A DNA stretch of 64,000 nt from Firmicutes bacterium UBA4845 (GTDB lineage Bacteria > Bacillota > Clostridia > Tissierellales > Sedimentibacteraceae). Positions within the stretch are counted from its first letter, which is position 1; each line of letters opens with the position of its first letter. Position numbers and translations under genes: made by a program. The stretch is from positions 26,005 to 90,004 of the forward strand of contig DHER01000134.1 in NCBI GenBank assembly GCA_002399975.1, in the 5' to 3' direction. Shown in pieces: positions 1 to 8,561 of the stretch. The notes under the pieces are model-generated. The model was not told the origin of the DNA, did no database searches, and was given only the letters and a program-made list of their open reading frames with translations.

Positions 1-999
1 CGGAAAAACTCCCATGAACCCGCCGAAGCAAAATCCGATTATCATAGCTGCCAGCAAAAACAAAGTAAAATCTCCTGCTGTAACAGTTGTCAATACAAAC
101 ATGGAAACAGCCAAAATGATATACATCACCGGCAATGCATTATATCTCCCAATTTTATCAGAAAGTGCACCCCATATAATACGTCCGAACATATTTGCCA
201 CTGCTATTAGACTTACCGCAAAAGCTGCCTGTTCAGCACTGACTCCGACAATCTCCTGAGCTATAGGTGATGCCTGGCTAATTATCATTAATCCAGAAGT
301 GGCTCCTATGGTCAACATTATTAAAAGCAAATAAAACTTAGCATCTGAAAGCATCTGTAGCCAGGTTTTATCATTGCCTGTAGCTGCGGATGTAGGTGTT
401 ATTTCAGGTGGCTCCCAACCTTCCGGCTTATATCCGGACGGCGCTCTTACAATAAATTGTGAGCCTATCAATATTACAATCAAATATACAGCGCCTAATA
501 TTTTAAATGCATATAAAATCCCATAAGCAGTAATTAAATTCTGAGAAATTGGAGCCAACAAAACAGGTCCAAAACCATAACCGGCAGTAGCAAGGCCTGC
601 CACCAGCCCTCTTTTATCAGGAAAAAACTTGACTGTATTCGCAATTGTGCAGCTGTACACCAATCCCATTCCAAATCCGGCAAATATACCATAGCTGATA
701 TATAGCCAGGGAAGGGAATTAGTTAAACCCGAAAAGAAAATTCCGCCCCCAAATATAATTCCGCCGGTAAAAATAACCCATTTAGGACCAAATTTATCCT
801 GTATTTTACCGCCGGTAATCATACAAACAGGACTGATTGCGTTTGAAATTGTAAATGTTAGTGCTGTAGCTGCTGCTGTCCATCCAAAGGTCTCAATCAG
901 CGGTCCTGCATAAACACTCCAGGCATAACCCGAACCAATGCATAAATTGATTAACAAGCTTGCTCCAAGAACAAACCACCTTTTCTTATTAAGATTCAT
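1..999 (-). CDS. OFA-type MFS transporter, partial at its 3' end
   Basis: The reading frame opens with ATG at 999, after AGGAGG, and stays open for 333 codons to the window edge, so the C-terminus is missing. The translation is strongly hydrophobic with many membrane segments. It starts MNLNKKRWFVLGASLLINLC and contains GSGYAWSVYAGP, a signature of the oxalate/formate antiporter (OFA) group of the major facilitator superfamily, followed by a loop with GGKIQDKFGPKW, which resembles the MFS motif between TM2 and TM3. Family members exchange or take up small carboxylates; the substrate here is unknown. It lies downstream of the molybdenum hydroxylase operon on the same strand, so it could import or export that pathway's substrate, but this is inference. 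The AT-rich 1000-1086 stretch holds a TTGTAA-N17-TATACA promoter candidate. Confidence 0.85.
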   Translation of the reverse strand, partial: MNLNKKRWFVLGASLLINLCIGSGYAWSVYAGPLIETFGWTAAATALTFTISNAISPVCMITGGKIQDKFGPKWVIFTGGIIFGGGIFFSGLTNSLPWLYISYGIFAGFGMGLVYSCTIANTVKFFPDKRGLVAGLATAGYGFGPVLLAPISQNLITAYGILYAFKILGAVYLIVILIGSQFIVRAPSGYKPEGWEPPEITPTSAATGNDKTWLQMLSDAKFYLLLIMLTIGATSGLMIISQASPIAQEIVGVSAEQAAFAVSLIAVANMFGRIIWGALSDKIGRYNALPVMYIILAVSMFVLTTVTAGDFTLFLLAAMIIGFCFGGFMGVFP

Positions 1000-1086
1000 A
1001 TTAACCTCCTCAGCCTTTATTTAGATTGTATAATAATTAACAATCAAGATTACAACAAAATATTGGTATATAAATTTTGAAAATTT

Positions 1087-1290
1087 TTAAATATCCAAGT
1101 CGTTATCCTGTTTTTCAGAAACAAAGTCATCTCTGAAATTTTCAAAATCTTTTTCCTCATTTATTTCGTGACTTTTCATCAAAATCCTGGCACAGGAGGT
1201 TTTACAAGCTGAAGGACATGATTTGCACATTTCACTTTGTCCCACCGGTGTAAACCTACTGTAATTTGTTTCAACAACAATTTTTCCCAT
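1087..1290 (-). CDS. Small Cys-rich protein (67 aa)
   Basis: I place the start at ATG 1290, preceded by AGGAGAG, rather than at the longer frame that overlaps the upstream gene. The product is short and acidic at its C-terminus. Its only distinctive feature is the cluster CKSCPSACKTSC (Cys spacing C-x2-C-x3-C-x3-C) at about residues 21-32, which could bind an Fe-S cluster or zinc. I do not recognise a family. It is 31 bases downstream of the 1322-1843 gene and likely shares its transcript. No signal peptide or membrane segment is visible. Confidence 0.6.
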   Translation of the reverse strand: MGKIVVETNYSRFTPVGQSEMCKSCPSACKTSCARILMKSHEINEEKDFENFRDDFVSEKQDNDLDI

Positions 1291-1321
1291 GATATGCTCT
1301 CCTGTTAAATTTCTAAAATAA

Positions 1322-1843
1322 TTAATCCAATTCCGGTTCGGAACTATAGTAAACAGCCTGCCAATTTCCTCCCATTTGTGTAGAATTGGCATCAAACAAT
1401 TCTTTTAATGAATCATAGTAATGCCTATCTCCGCTGAAATACATATTTACCTTGTTCAATTCTATAGCCCATTTATCATTTTCATTCCACACCAATGTGT
1501 CAGTCTGCTTTTTAAAAAACTGCTCAACACCTGAATTTTTCATATTTGTAAAATCTTCCACATTGGGATCCGTCAATAAATCATAGACCCGGTTTATTTC
1601 CATCTCAAAAGTCTTGCCGTTATCAGTCCTTTCTGCAAATAATTTTTTATACCTGAAATAAATCTTAAGGTATTTTCCTGTCATTTCAAGTACATGCCTT
1701 ACTGCATCCAGGACTTCCACGACTATTTCTCCGTTTTCTTTTTTAGCTCTGCCTTCAATCTCGAACATATCATCTTCTAAATAGAAATCCAGTCTTTTTC
1801 CGTCTATAATGTCTAATAGAAGTTCCTTATCCTTTAATTTCAT
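1322..1843 (-). CDS. Hypothetical protein (173 aa)
   Basis: This is an unrecognised soluble protein rich in acidic and aromatic residues, with no signal peptide, membrane segment or obvious catalytic motif. The ATG at 1843 sits about 20 bases after the stop of the YopX-like gene; AAGGA in that gap is the nearest ribosome-binding site, at a rather long distance. The tail (NWQAVYYSSEPELD) and the repeated Glu/Lys pattern resemble small phage or plasmid accessory proteins only in general character. It probably forms a short operon with the YopX-like gene upstream and the Cys-rich gene downstream. Confidence 0.6.
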   Translation of the reverse strand: MKLKDKELLLDIIDGKRLDFYLEDDMFEIEGRAKKENGEIVVEVLDAVRHVLEMTGKYLKIYFRYKKLFAERTDNGKTFEMEINRVYDLLTDPNVEDFTNMKNSGVEQFFKKQTDTLVWNENDKWAIELNKVNMYFSGDRHYYDSLKELFDANSTQMGGNWQAVYYSSEPELD

Positions 1844-1862
1844 AATCTCATTGTCATTCCTT

Positions 1863-2267
1863 CTAATATTTATAATTTATTAAATCTTGATTCTCGTATA
1901 TATTGCCAATAACTTCTATATCATCGGTAATATAGTCCCCACCCATCATTATCACTCCGTCCGTTGACAAAAGGATAAAACCTGAAATTTCTTCACTCCA
2001 TATAATTTGATATATGTCGTCTTTTATTTGAACAATATCTCCTTCATAAATTTCATTTTGTTTTTTATCAAACCATCCTGTAGATTGCATGGGAACAAAC
2101 TGAATAGGCTCCTTTTCCCTAAAATCATAAATCAGTAAAACCCCAAATGATAAATAACCGTAAATTGACTTCTTCGTATCCTCTTTTACCTCAGGCTGTT
2201 CCAAATCTTCAGGCGAATACATCTTTTTAGCTTCATCATCCCAGGCCCTGAATTTAAATTCTCTCAT
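1863..2267 (-). CDS. YopX-family protein
   Basis: The N-terminus MREFKFRAWDDEAKKMY and the internal pattern STGWFDKKQNEIYEGDIV, ending near VIGNIYENQDL, are the hallmarks of the YopX family, named from Bacillus phage SPbeta. Family members are about 120-140 residues; this one is 134 and looks intact. The biochemical role of YopX is unknown; the genes are mostly carried by phages and integrated elements. GAGGAA precedes the ATG. No other phage genes surround it, so it is either a remnant of an element or a domesticated gene. It leads two further small genes on the same strand. Confidence 0.85.
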   Translation of the reverse strand: MREFKFRAWDDEAKKMYSPEDLEQPEVKEDTKKSIYGYLSFGVLLIYDFREKEPIQFVPMQSTGWFDKKQNEIYEGDIVQIKDDIYQIIWSEEISGFILLSTDGVIMMGGDYITDDIEVIGNIYENQDLINYKY

Positions 2268-2321
2268 AACTATTTCCTCGCTGCAGTTTTAGTTTTTTCT
2301 GTATATTTAGTTGTACTAATG

Positions 2322-2345
2322 CGGCGGCAGCATATGCTGCCGCCG
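2322..2345 (-). terminator. GC-rich perfect palindrome after the hydroxylase operon
   Basis: A perfect 12-bp inverted repeat without a loop (CGGCGGCAGCAT and its complement) lies 52 bases past the stop of the molybdopterin subunit. It is far more GC-rich than its surroundings. No U-run follows on the minus strand, so it may stabilise the 3' end or act as a factor-assisted terminator rather than a classic intrinsic one. Confidence 0.5.
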
Positions 2346-2396
2346 TATAACATGGATTTTCTTTTCTTAACATACTTAACTTAAGTTTATATTGTT

Positions 2397-4757
2397 TTAT
2401 TTACCTGCCTTATGAGCTTTAATAGCATTTAACACTTTTTCAGGTGTTAATGGCATTTCGGTAAATTGAACACCTATAGCATCAAAAACAGCATTGTATA
2501 TTGCCGGCGCCACAGGCTGAATTGGACCTTCACCGGATTCTTTAGCACCATAAGGAGCCGACGGGTCATAGGCTTCAACTATATTAGCATTAACCTTTGG
2601 CATATCCTCGATTGTGGGCATTTTATAATCATGAAGTGATGGATTCAATAATCTTCCATCTGGTGCAACTTTTATTTCTTCATATAATGTCTGGCCTAAG
2701 CCCATTTGTATAGAACCGTCAACCTGTCCTTCAACACTCATTGGGTTGATAGGCTGTCCGCAGTCACCTGCCTCAGTAACATTGATGACATTTATCTTTC
2801 CCGTTTCAAGATCAATGTCAACTTCCGCTACCTGTGCACTGAACCCAAATGTTGGAGCATGACCGATATTGCCGCCTTGCTGTATGCCCTTGCGCCTAGG
2901 AGGAGTAAACTGACCGGAGCATGTAAGCGGACCGTTGGATTCGATGTATCTTTCAACTACATCTTTCCATGACACTTCTTTTCTTGGATTTCCGTGTCTA
3001 TCATAATGCTCATATATTGAATAGAACATTCCGTCTTTTACAGCTATTTCATCCCCTCTGCATTTTAATATTGCAGCAGCAACAGGGAATAATTCGGCGT
3101 TTATTTTTTCAGCAGCCTGCCTGATGGCCCAGCCGGTGGCAAAAGTCAATCGACTGGCAAATGTACCAAGGTCAAAAGTTGATATTTTCGTATCTCTCGG
3201 CACAACATTAATATCTTCTGATTTAAGCCCAAGAGTTTCCGCAGCCATCTGAGCCATAATTGTGTCAACACCCTGTCCTATGTCAGTTGCTCCGCAAAAT
3301 AGTGTAGCTCCGTTTTCTTCATCTATTTTAATTGTAGCAATTGTATGAGGTTTATAAGAAAGATACAATGTATATGAAGTACCTGAAATATAGTATCCTC
3401 CTGCCAATCCAATACCTTTACCATAAGGGAGTTTCCCGTATTTTTCAAGGAATCCGGACTTTTCAACCACTTCATCCAAGCATTTCTTATATTCTGTATG
3501 AGGTACATACATCATGCTCTTAGCTGTATAACCGGATTCAATTGAGTTCATTTTCCTTATTTCATAAGGGTTTATGCCAAAGTGGTTCGCTGCTTCATCC
3601 ATTAACTGTTCCATTGCAAATCTGGGCTGAACACCGCCAAGTCCACGCTGAGCTCCGCAAGTAGGTTTATTTGTGTAAACCCTCTTGCCTGTAAACCTTA
3701 CGTTAGGAACTATGTAGGGAAGATGTACCATTGATGCGGTATAGAATAATACTACAACACCCCAGCCCGAATAAGCTCCGCCATCCATTAAGTTGTCAAA
3801 ATCTACAGCAGTAATTTTGCCGTTTTTATCAAATCCCATTTTGAATTTCATATAGCATGGATGACGTCCATTGTTAGTTGCAAATACATCACTTCTTTCA
3901 TAAGTGATTTTTACCGGTCTGCCTATTTTCCTTGAAAGCAGTGCCGAACAAAAATCAGCCTGAGAAGCAACACCTTTGCCTCCAAATCCTCCGCCTATTA
4001 AAGGAACTGTTATCCTTATTCTATTCATCGGCATTTCTAATACTTTTGCCAATTGTTGATGAGTATAATGAGGTACCTGGCATGTAGCATACAAATGTAA
4101 TTTTCCCGTATTCGGATCATAATCAGATATAGCACACTGAGGTTCAATGAATGCATGATTTACATAGGAAGAATAAAATTCTTTTTCAATTACAAAATCT
4201 GATTCTTCCAGAGCTTTATCCGGATCGCCATAAAGCTGAGTACCTTCATAAGCTATATTGTTAGGATGATCTTCATGAATTCTCAAATCATCTCTTTTTA
4301 CCGCTTCTCTTGGATCTACTATTGCTTCAAGCACTTCATACTCAACTTTTATAAGTTCAAGTGCTTTTTCGGCTGTGGCTTCATTAACCGCTGCCACGGC
4401 TGCAACTCCTTCTCCCCAGTTACGAACCTTACCTACAGCCAAAGCATGTTCATTGGCATTGTGAGGAACTATACCATAAGGTATCGGGCAGTCTTCACCT
4501 GTAATAACACCTAAAACTCCATCCAGCTTTAAAGCTTCGCTGTAATCTATACTTTTAATGTTCGCATGGGCATATGGACTTCTTAAAATTTTCCCATAAA
4601 CCATTCTTGGCAAAACCAAATCGTCAGTATATTGAACCTTGCCTGTAACTTTTGCAGGGCCGTCCAAACGCGGTATGTTTCTACCTACTTCTGTAAATTC
4701 TCTTTTATATTCCTTGTAATTATTATATTTGTTTGATACTTCATATAATTTTCCCAC
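2397..4757 (-). CDS. Xanthine dehydrogenase-family hydroxylase, molybdopterin-binding subunit
   Basis: This 786-residue large subunit carries the molybdopterin cofactor and the active site of a molybdenum hydroxylase. The N-terminal domain contains RLDGPAKVTGKVQYTDD. Cofactor-contact motifs are GGGFGGKG near residue 260 and QRGLGGVQPRFAMEQ near 370. The C-terminal GAKESGEGP supplies the conserved catalytic Glu at about residue 743. The CO dehydrogenase loop (AYxCSFR) is absent, so it is not a CODH. The start is GTG at 4757, three bases after the 2Fe-2S subunit stop, with AGGAGG inside the end of that gene, so translation is coupled. Such enzymes hydroxylate purines, N-heterocycles, aldehydes or aromatic acyl-CoAs; the substrate here cannot be told. 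It is the last gene of the sigma-54 operon. Confidence 0.92.
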   Translation of the reverse strand: MGKLYEVSNKYNNYKEYKREFTEVGRNIPRLDGPAKVTGKVQYTDDLVLPRMVYGKILRSPYAHANIKSIDYSEALKLDGVLGVITGEDCPIPYGIVPHNANEHALAVGKVRNWGEGVAAVAAVNEATAEKALELIKVEYEVLEAIVDPREAVKRDDLRIHEDHPNNIAYEGTQLYGDPDKALEESDFVIEKEFYSSYVNHAFIEPQCAISDYDPNTGKLHLYATCQVPHYTHQQLAKVLEMPMNRIRITVPLIGGGFGGKGVASQADFCSALLSRKIGRPVKITYERSDVFATNNGRHPCYMKFKMGFDKNGKITAVDFDNLMDGGAYSGWGVVVLFYTASMVHLPYIVPNVRFTGKRVYTNKPTCGAQRGLGGVQPRFAMEQLMDEAANHFGINPYEIRKMNSIESGYTAKSMMYVPHTEYKKCLDEVVEKSGFLEKYGKLPYGKGIGLAGGYYISGTSYTLYLSYKPHTIATIKIDEENGATLFCGATDIGQGVDTIMAQMAAETLGLKSEDINVVPRDTKISTFDLGTFASRLTFATGWAIRQAAEKINAELFPVAAAILKCRGDEIAVKDGMFYSIYEHYDRHGNPRKEVSWKDVVERYIESNGPLTCSGQFTPPRRKGIQQGGNIGHAPTFGFSAQVAEVDIDLETGKINVINVTEAGDCGQPINPMSVEGQVDGSIQMGLGQTLYEEIKVAPDGRLLNPSLHDYKMPTIEDMPKVNANIVEAYDPSAPYGAKESGEGPIQPVAPAIYNAVFDAIGVQFTEMPLTPEKVLNAIKAHKAGK

Positions 4758-4760
4758 TTT

Positions 4761-5249
4761 TTACGCCTCCTTTTTAGAAAGGGCATCTACATATGATTCA
4801 ACTGCCTTAAGAATTAATACATATCCTGTACAGCGGCAGAGATTTCCTTCCAATGCATGTTTTATTTCTTTTTCAGTAGGATGAGGGTTATGATCTATCA
4901 GTGCTTTTGATGATAAAATCATACCCGGCGTGCAGAAACCACATTGTACTGCACCGTTATCCAAAAACGACTTCTGCAGCGGATGCAATTCGCCCGTTTC
5001 CTGATTTGCAATTCCTTCAATTGTAGTTATTTTTTTGCCTTCGCATGCAATTGCAAGCATCAAACACGACAATTGAGCCTTGCCGTCTACTAAAACCGTA
5101 CATGCTCCGCAGTCTCCCTCTCCACAGCCTTTTTTAGTACCAGTCAACCCAATTTTTTTTCTTATTACATCAACAAGAAGATCTGTGGGAGATATCAAAA
5201 CTTCATATATATGATCATTAATATCTAATTTAACAACTTTCTTGCTCAT
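4761..5249 (-). CDS. Molybdenum hydroxylase 2Fe-2S subunit
   Basis: This is a 162-residue small subunit with the two expected 2Fe-2S clusters. The N-terminal plant-ferredoxin-type cluster is GCGEGDCGACTVLVDG with a further Cys in QLSCLM. The C-terminal helical cluster is CGFCTPGM plus NLCRCTGY. The subunit passes electrons from the molybdenum site to FAD. The length is normal for the family. ATG at 5249 follows GGAGGCGTAG, which contains the stop of the FAD subunit gene, so the three subunit genes are translationally coupled in the order FAD, Fe-S, Mo. Confidence 0.95.
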   Translation of the reverse strand: MSKKVVKLDINDHIYEVLISPTDLLVDVIRKKIGLTGTKKGCGEGDCGACTVLVDGKAQLSCLMLAIACEGKKITTIEGIANQETGELHPLQKSFLDNGAVQCGFCTPGMILSSKALIDHNPHPTEKEIKHALEGNLCRCTGYVLILKAVESYVDALSKKEA

Positions 5250-5252
5250 TTC

Positions 5253-6137
5253 CTACGCCTCCTTTGCAGCTTCATAAGCTTCCTTAACAAGCCTGCGTGC
5301 TAAAGCACCTATTACATCTTTTCTGTATTCCGCAGAAGCTCTTACATCTGAAATCGGCTTTGCCTCATTTTGAGCAGCCTCACCGGTTTTGGTAATCAAG
5401 TCATCAGTTAATTTTTTACCCTTAAGTAAACTTGGAATTGCTTGTGATACAAGAGGCCTAATAGCTACTGAACCCATAACTAACTTAACATTTTTTATAG
5501 TTTCCTTATCATCTTCCAATTCGATATTGGCTGCCATGTTTGCACAGTCTATTTCCATTGCATTTCTAAGCCCTATGTGTCCATAACGGCATGCAGAATG
5601 TTTAGCAGGTTCGGGGAGTACAAATTTATATAATATTTCCCCTTCTTTTAAATCATTCTTACGATTCCCGTGTATAAAATCCTCCATTGACATTTCTCTT
5701 TCTCCATCAAGCCCTGCAACAACAACCTTTGCTCCCAATGCTGATAATGGAGCAGGTGTTTCAGCTGCAGGTGATGAGTGACAGCTGTTTCCACCCAAAG
5801 TAGCCATAACCCTGACCTGGTTGGAACCTAACTGGCTTGCTGCGTAAGTCAAAGCAGGATATTTTTTCTTAAGCTCTTTAGAACTTTCAATATCTGCTAT
5901 TTTAGTACATGCACAAATTTCTGCACCTTTACCTTCTTCGCACTTAATACCTTTTAATTCTTCCAAATCACTTATATCAATTATGGCATCCGGTTTTATC
6001 ATTTTTTCCTTCATCATAATCAATAAATCTGTTCCACCTGCTAAAAACTTTGCCTTACTGCCAAGTTTTTTTCCTAGTTCCATTGCTTCTTCTTTACTTT
6101 TTGGTTTAAAATACTCAAATTCATGTAAAATATTCAA
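5253..6137 (-). CDS. Molybdenum hydroxylase FAD-binding subunit
   Basis: This 294-residue medium subunit has the flavin-binding signatures KFLAGGTDLL at about residues 30-39 and ATLGGNSCHSSPAAE at about 112-126, followed by the C-terminal CO-dehydrogenase flavoprotein domain. It re-oxidises the Fe-S subunit and hands electrons to the external acceptor. It lacks the extra 4Fe-4S insertion (a loop with four Cys) typical of 4-hydroxybenzoyl-CoA reductase, which argues against that enzyme. The start is TTG at 6137 after AAGGAGGTGCC. It lies 31 bases downstream of the second acyl-CoA dehydrogenase, in the same operon. Confidence 0.93.
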   Translation of the reverse strand: MNILHEFEYFKPKSKEEAMELGKKLGSKAKFLAGGTDLLIMMKEKMIKPDAIIDISDLEELKGIKCEEGKGAEICACTKIADIESSKELKKKYPALTYAASQLGSNQVRVMATLGGNSCHSSPAAETPAPLSALGAKVVVAGLDGEREMSMEDFIHGNRKNDLKEGEILYKFVLPEPAKHSACRYGHIGLRNAMEIDCANMAANIELEDDKETIKNVKLVMGSVAIRPLVSQAIPSLLKGKKLTDDLITKTGEAAQNEAKPISDVRASAEYRKDVIGALARRLVKEAYEAAKEA

Positions 6138-6168
6138 ATTAAGGCACCTCCTTTAGTTTAAATGTATT

Positions 6169-7293
6169 TTATTTTAATAAATTACCTGCAATAATTTTTT
6201 GAGGGTATTCATTTATGCTTGCATAATTAAATAATCCTCTTAAGTCTCTGAAATATCTTTCAACGGATGATTCTCGGCTGTAGCCGGTTCCTCCCAATAC
6301 CTGGATTGCATTACTTCCAATTTCAAATACTGCTTTATGTCCAAACATTTTTAAATAGGCGGTATCAAGTAAATAGTCCTTTTTAGAATCGACACAGCAT
6401 GCTGCCTCATAAGTAAGCGTGTTCAAAACATGCAGATCTTCCGCCATTTCAGCAATCATCCACTGAACAGCCTGCAGCTTGCTTAAGGGAGAACCAAATT
6501 GTATACGGGTTTTGCTGTGTTCAACAGATTCTTTCAATGCAGTACTGCCAATACCTACACCCATTGCACCGCAAACTATGTCGACCCTTGCCTGAATTTC
6601 TCTGACAATATTTATGCCTTCATTTTCTTTTCCCAGCAACTGAGCTTTTGTTCCTTTAAATTCTATCTCTGCCGTTGGAAATGATCTTAACCCTAATTTG
6701 CCAACCTTTCTTACAACTCCAATATCTCCCGCATCCACGATAAATGCTGAAAGGCCGTTCAGTCCTTCTGCTTCATCAGTCTGTGCAATTACTACATATA
6801 CATCGGCAGCACCTCCATTAGCCACAATGGTTTTTTCCCCTGTAAGGGCATAAGAACTACCTGTTTTCGCCGCAACTACCTTATTTTCACCTGATGCTAA
6901 TGAAGCACCCGGCTCCTCATATGCGTATCCACCCAACTTGTTGCCTTTAACCATATCAGGCAGGTATTTTTTCTTCTGTTCTTCATTTCCGTATTTTAAT
7001 ATTGTCTGTTCTGCCATAACTAAGTGTGACATAGTTATTGCAGCTGCTGCACCGTTTGATTTTGCAAATTCTTCTGCCAAAACAGCTACACTGACAAAAT
7101 CGCCTTCACATCCGCCATACTCTTTTGGTATAGTCAACCCGAAGAAATCTTTTCCTGCTATTTTTTTAATAATACCTTCCGGAAACTTTCCATATCTGTC
7201 ATCCTCATAAGCAATAGGTTCAAGTTCCGCCTTGGCAAAATCAGAAAAATTCTTTTTTAACGATTGTTGCTTTTCAGTCAAATCTATATTCAT
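6169..7293 (-). CDS. Acyl-CoA dehydrogenase-like protein lacking the catalytic Glu
   Basis: The 374-residue fold matches acyl-CoA dehydrogenases: an N-terminal helical domain, a beta domain with GGYAYEEPGASLASG where the family usually has a TEPxAGSD-type motif, and a C-terminal helical domain with KTRIQFGSPLSKLQAVQ. Aligned with its neighbour, the usual catalytic Glu in YEGT is replaced by Ala358 (NYASINEYPQ). The alternative Glu position used by isovaleryl-CoA dehydrogenase is also Ala (QARVDIVCG). It is therefore probably a non-catalytic or redirected partner subunit. ATG at 7293 follows GGGAGG, 20 bases after the first dehydrogenase, which favours co-expression and a mixed complex. Confidence 0.88.
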   Translation of the reverse strand: MNIDLTEKQQSLKKNFSDFAKAELEPIAYEDDRYGKFPEGIIKKIAGKDFFGLTIPKEYGGCEGDFVSVAVLAEEFAKSNGAAAAITMSHLVMAEQTILKYGNEEQKKKYLPDMVKGNKLGGYAYEEPGASLASGENKVVAAKTGSSYALTGEKTIVANGGAADVYVVIAQTDEAEGLNGLSAFIVDAGDIGVVRKVGKLGLRSFPTAEIEFKGTKAQLLGKENEGINIVREIQARVDIVCGAMGVGIGSTALKESVEHSKTRIQFGSPLSKLQAVQWMIAEMAEDLHVLNTLTYEAACCVDSKKDYLLDTAYLKMFGHKAVFEIGSNAIQVLGGTGYSRESSVERYFRDLRGLFNYASINEYPQKIIAGNLLK

Positions 7294-7313
7294 TTTTTGT
7301 ACCTCCCGCCTTT

Positions 7314-8462
7314 CTACTTTCTATTTCTCAGCAATCCGCCAGAAACAACATGTCTTTGTATTTGGTTAGTACCTTCGTAAATAGTAAGGATTCTTGCGTC
7401 TCTTAAAACTTTTTCAATTTTCAAATCCTCTGTATAACCATAAGTGCCCATTATGTCCATAGCGGAATTTGCAGCATATAATGCTGTTTCTGTGGCAAAC
7501 AGCTTCGTAATTGCTGAATGATGAGAATATGGCTGTTTACTGTCTTTTAAGAACGCACCTCTATGGACAAGCTGCCTTGCAGCTGTAACCATTGCTTCGA
7601 TTTCTGCAATTTTGAACGCAACAGCCTGCTGCCTGGACAAAGGCCTGTTACCTTCCATATGGTTTTTAGCAAATTCTATGGTTAAATCCAGCGCTTTCTG
7701 TCCACAGCCAACTGCCTGTGCTGCAACCATCAACCTTCCGGAATCTAAGGTCTTCATGGCTATTTTCATACCTTGTCCTTCTTCACCTATACGTGCAGAT
7801 ACAGGTACGTGCAGATTTTCTATTTTCAGTTCAACAGTCTGAGATCCTCTGATTCCCATCTTGTCTTCAACTTTGTCCACACTTAAACCTGGAGTGCCTC
7901 CCTTTACAAGAAATGCGCTTAGTCCTTTGCTTCCCATTGTCCTGTCAGTCGAAGCAAAAATAATAAGGGACGATTCCATATCAATAGCATAACCGCCTTG
8001 AGTAATAAAGCATTTACTTCCGTTTAATATGTATTCATCACCTTTTCTATCTGCCGTCGTTGCTACAGCACCGGCATCAGATCCGGCGCCTTTTTCAGTC
8101 AATGCAAATGCTCCGTATTTTCCCTGTAAAAGAGCACCAAAGTGCTGTTTCTGCTGCTCCAATGTTCCTGCTATTATAAGAGGATAGGAACCAAGATTGT
8201 TAGCTCCCAGTGCTGTAGCCACACCTACATCTCCATAGCCCAATTCTTCCATTACAATGGCACAACTTTTTGTGTCCAATTCAATTCCGCCGACTGCTTT
8301 TGGTGCTACAAGACATACAAGACCGGTTTTACACCATTCTTTAAAAATTTCTTTTTGACATTCGCCTTTATCAATTGAATCAAGTCTTGGGGTAACACTT
8401 TCTGCAATAAACGCCCGAATTTTTTCTTGAAGTTTTAGCTGATTGTCTGTAAAATCAAACAT
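7314..8462 (-). CDS. Acyl-CoA dehydrogenase
   Basis: This is a 382-residue flavoenzyme of the butyryl/short-chain acyl-CoA dehydrogenase type that oxidises acyl-CoA to 2-enoyl-CoA. It has FALTEKGAGSDAGA (flavin and substrate loop) near residue 120, RQAVAFKIAEIEAM, and the catalytic base Glu363 in IYEGTNQIQR. I chose ATG 8462 (MFDFTDNQ), preceded by AAGGAAG, over a longer frame whose extra N-terminus is unlike the family. It is the first gene after the sigma-54 promoter, and no electron-transfer flavoprotein genes accompany it. Together with the next gene it forms a dissimilar pair. Confidence 0.93.
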   Translation of the reverse strand: MFDFTDNQLKLQEKIRAFIAESVTPRLDSIDKGECQKEIFKEWCKTGLVCLVAPKAVGGIELDTKSCAIVMEELGYGDVGVATALGANNLGSYPLIIAGTLEQQKQHFGALLQGKYGAFALTEKGAGSDAGAVATTADRKGDEYILNGSKCFITQGGYAIDMESSLIIFASTDRTMGSKGLSAFLVKGGTPGLSVDKVEDKMGIRGSQTVELKIENLHVPVSARIGEEGQGMKIAMKTLDSGRLMVAAQAVGCGQKALDLTIEFAKNHMEGNRPLSRQQAVAFKIAEIEAMVTAARQLVHRGAFLKDSKQPYSHHSAITKLFATETALYAANSAMDIMGTYGYTEDLKIEKVLRDARILTIYEGTNQIQRHVVSGGLLRNRK

Positions 8463-8546
8463 ACTATTTCTTCCTTTCTTTTCTTTTACAACAAATTTTA
8501 AAAATTCCAAACTTATTGTTAATTTAATAACACGATAATATAATAA

Positions 8547-8561
8547 GCAATATATATGCCA
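8547..8561 (-). promoter_or_regulatory. Sigma-54 (-24/-12) promoter
   Basis: On the minus strand the sequence reads TGGCAT-N5-TTGC, with GG and GC separated by exactly 10 bases as required for sigma-54 holoenzyme (consensus TGGCAC-N5-TTGC). It lies 85 bases upstream of the first acyl-CoA dehydrogenase start, in the gap downstream of a sigma-54 activator gene. Transcription should start near 8535, giving a leader of about 70 bases. Confidence 0.82.

Noticed and set aside
2397..6137. Molybdenum hydroxylase as CO dehydrogenase or 4-hydroxybenzoyl-CoA reductase
   Set aside because: The CODH active-site loop AYxCSFR is absent, and the FAD subunit lacks the four-Cys insertion of hydroxybenzoyl-CoA reductase.
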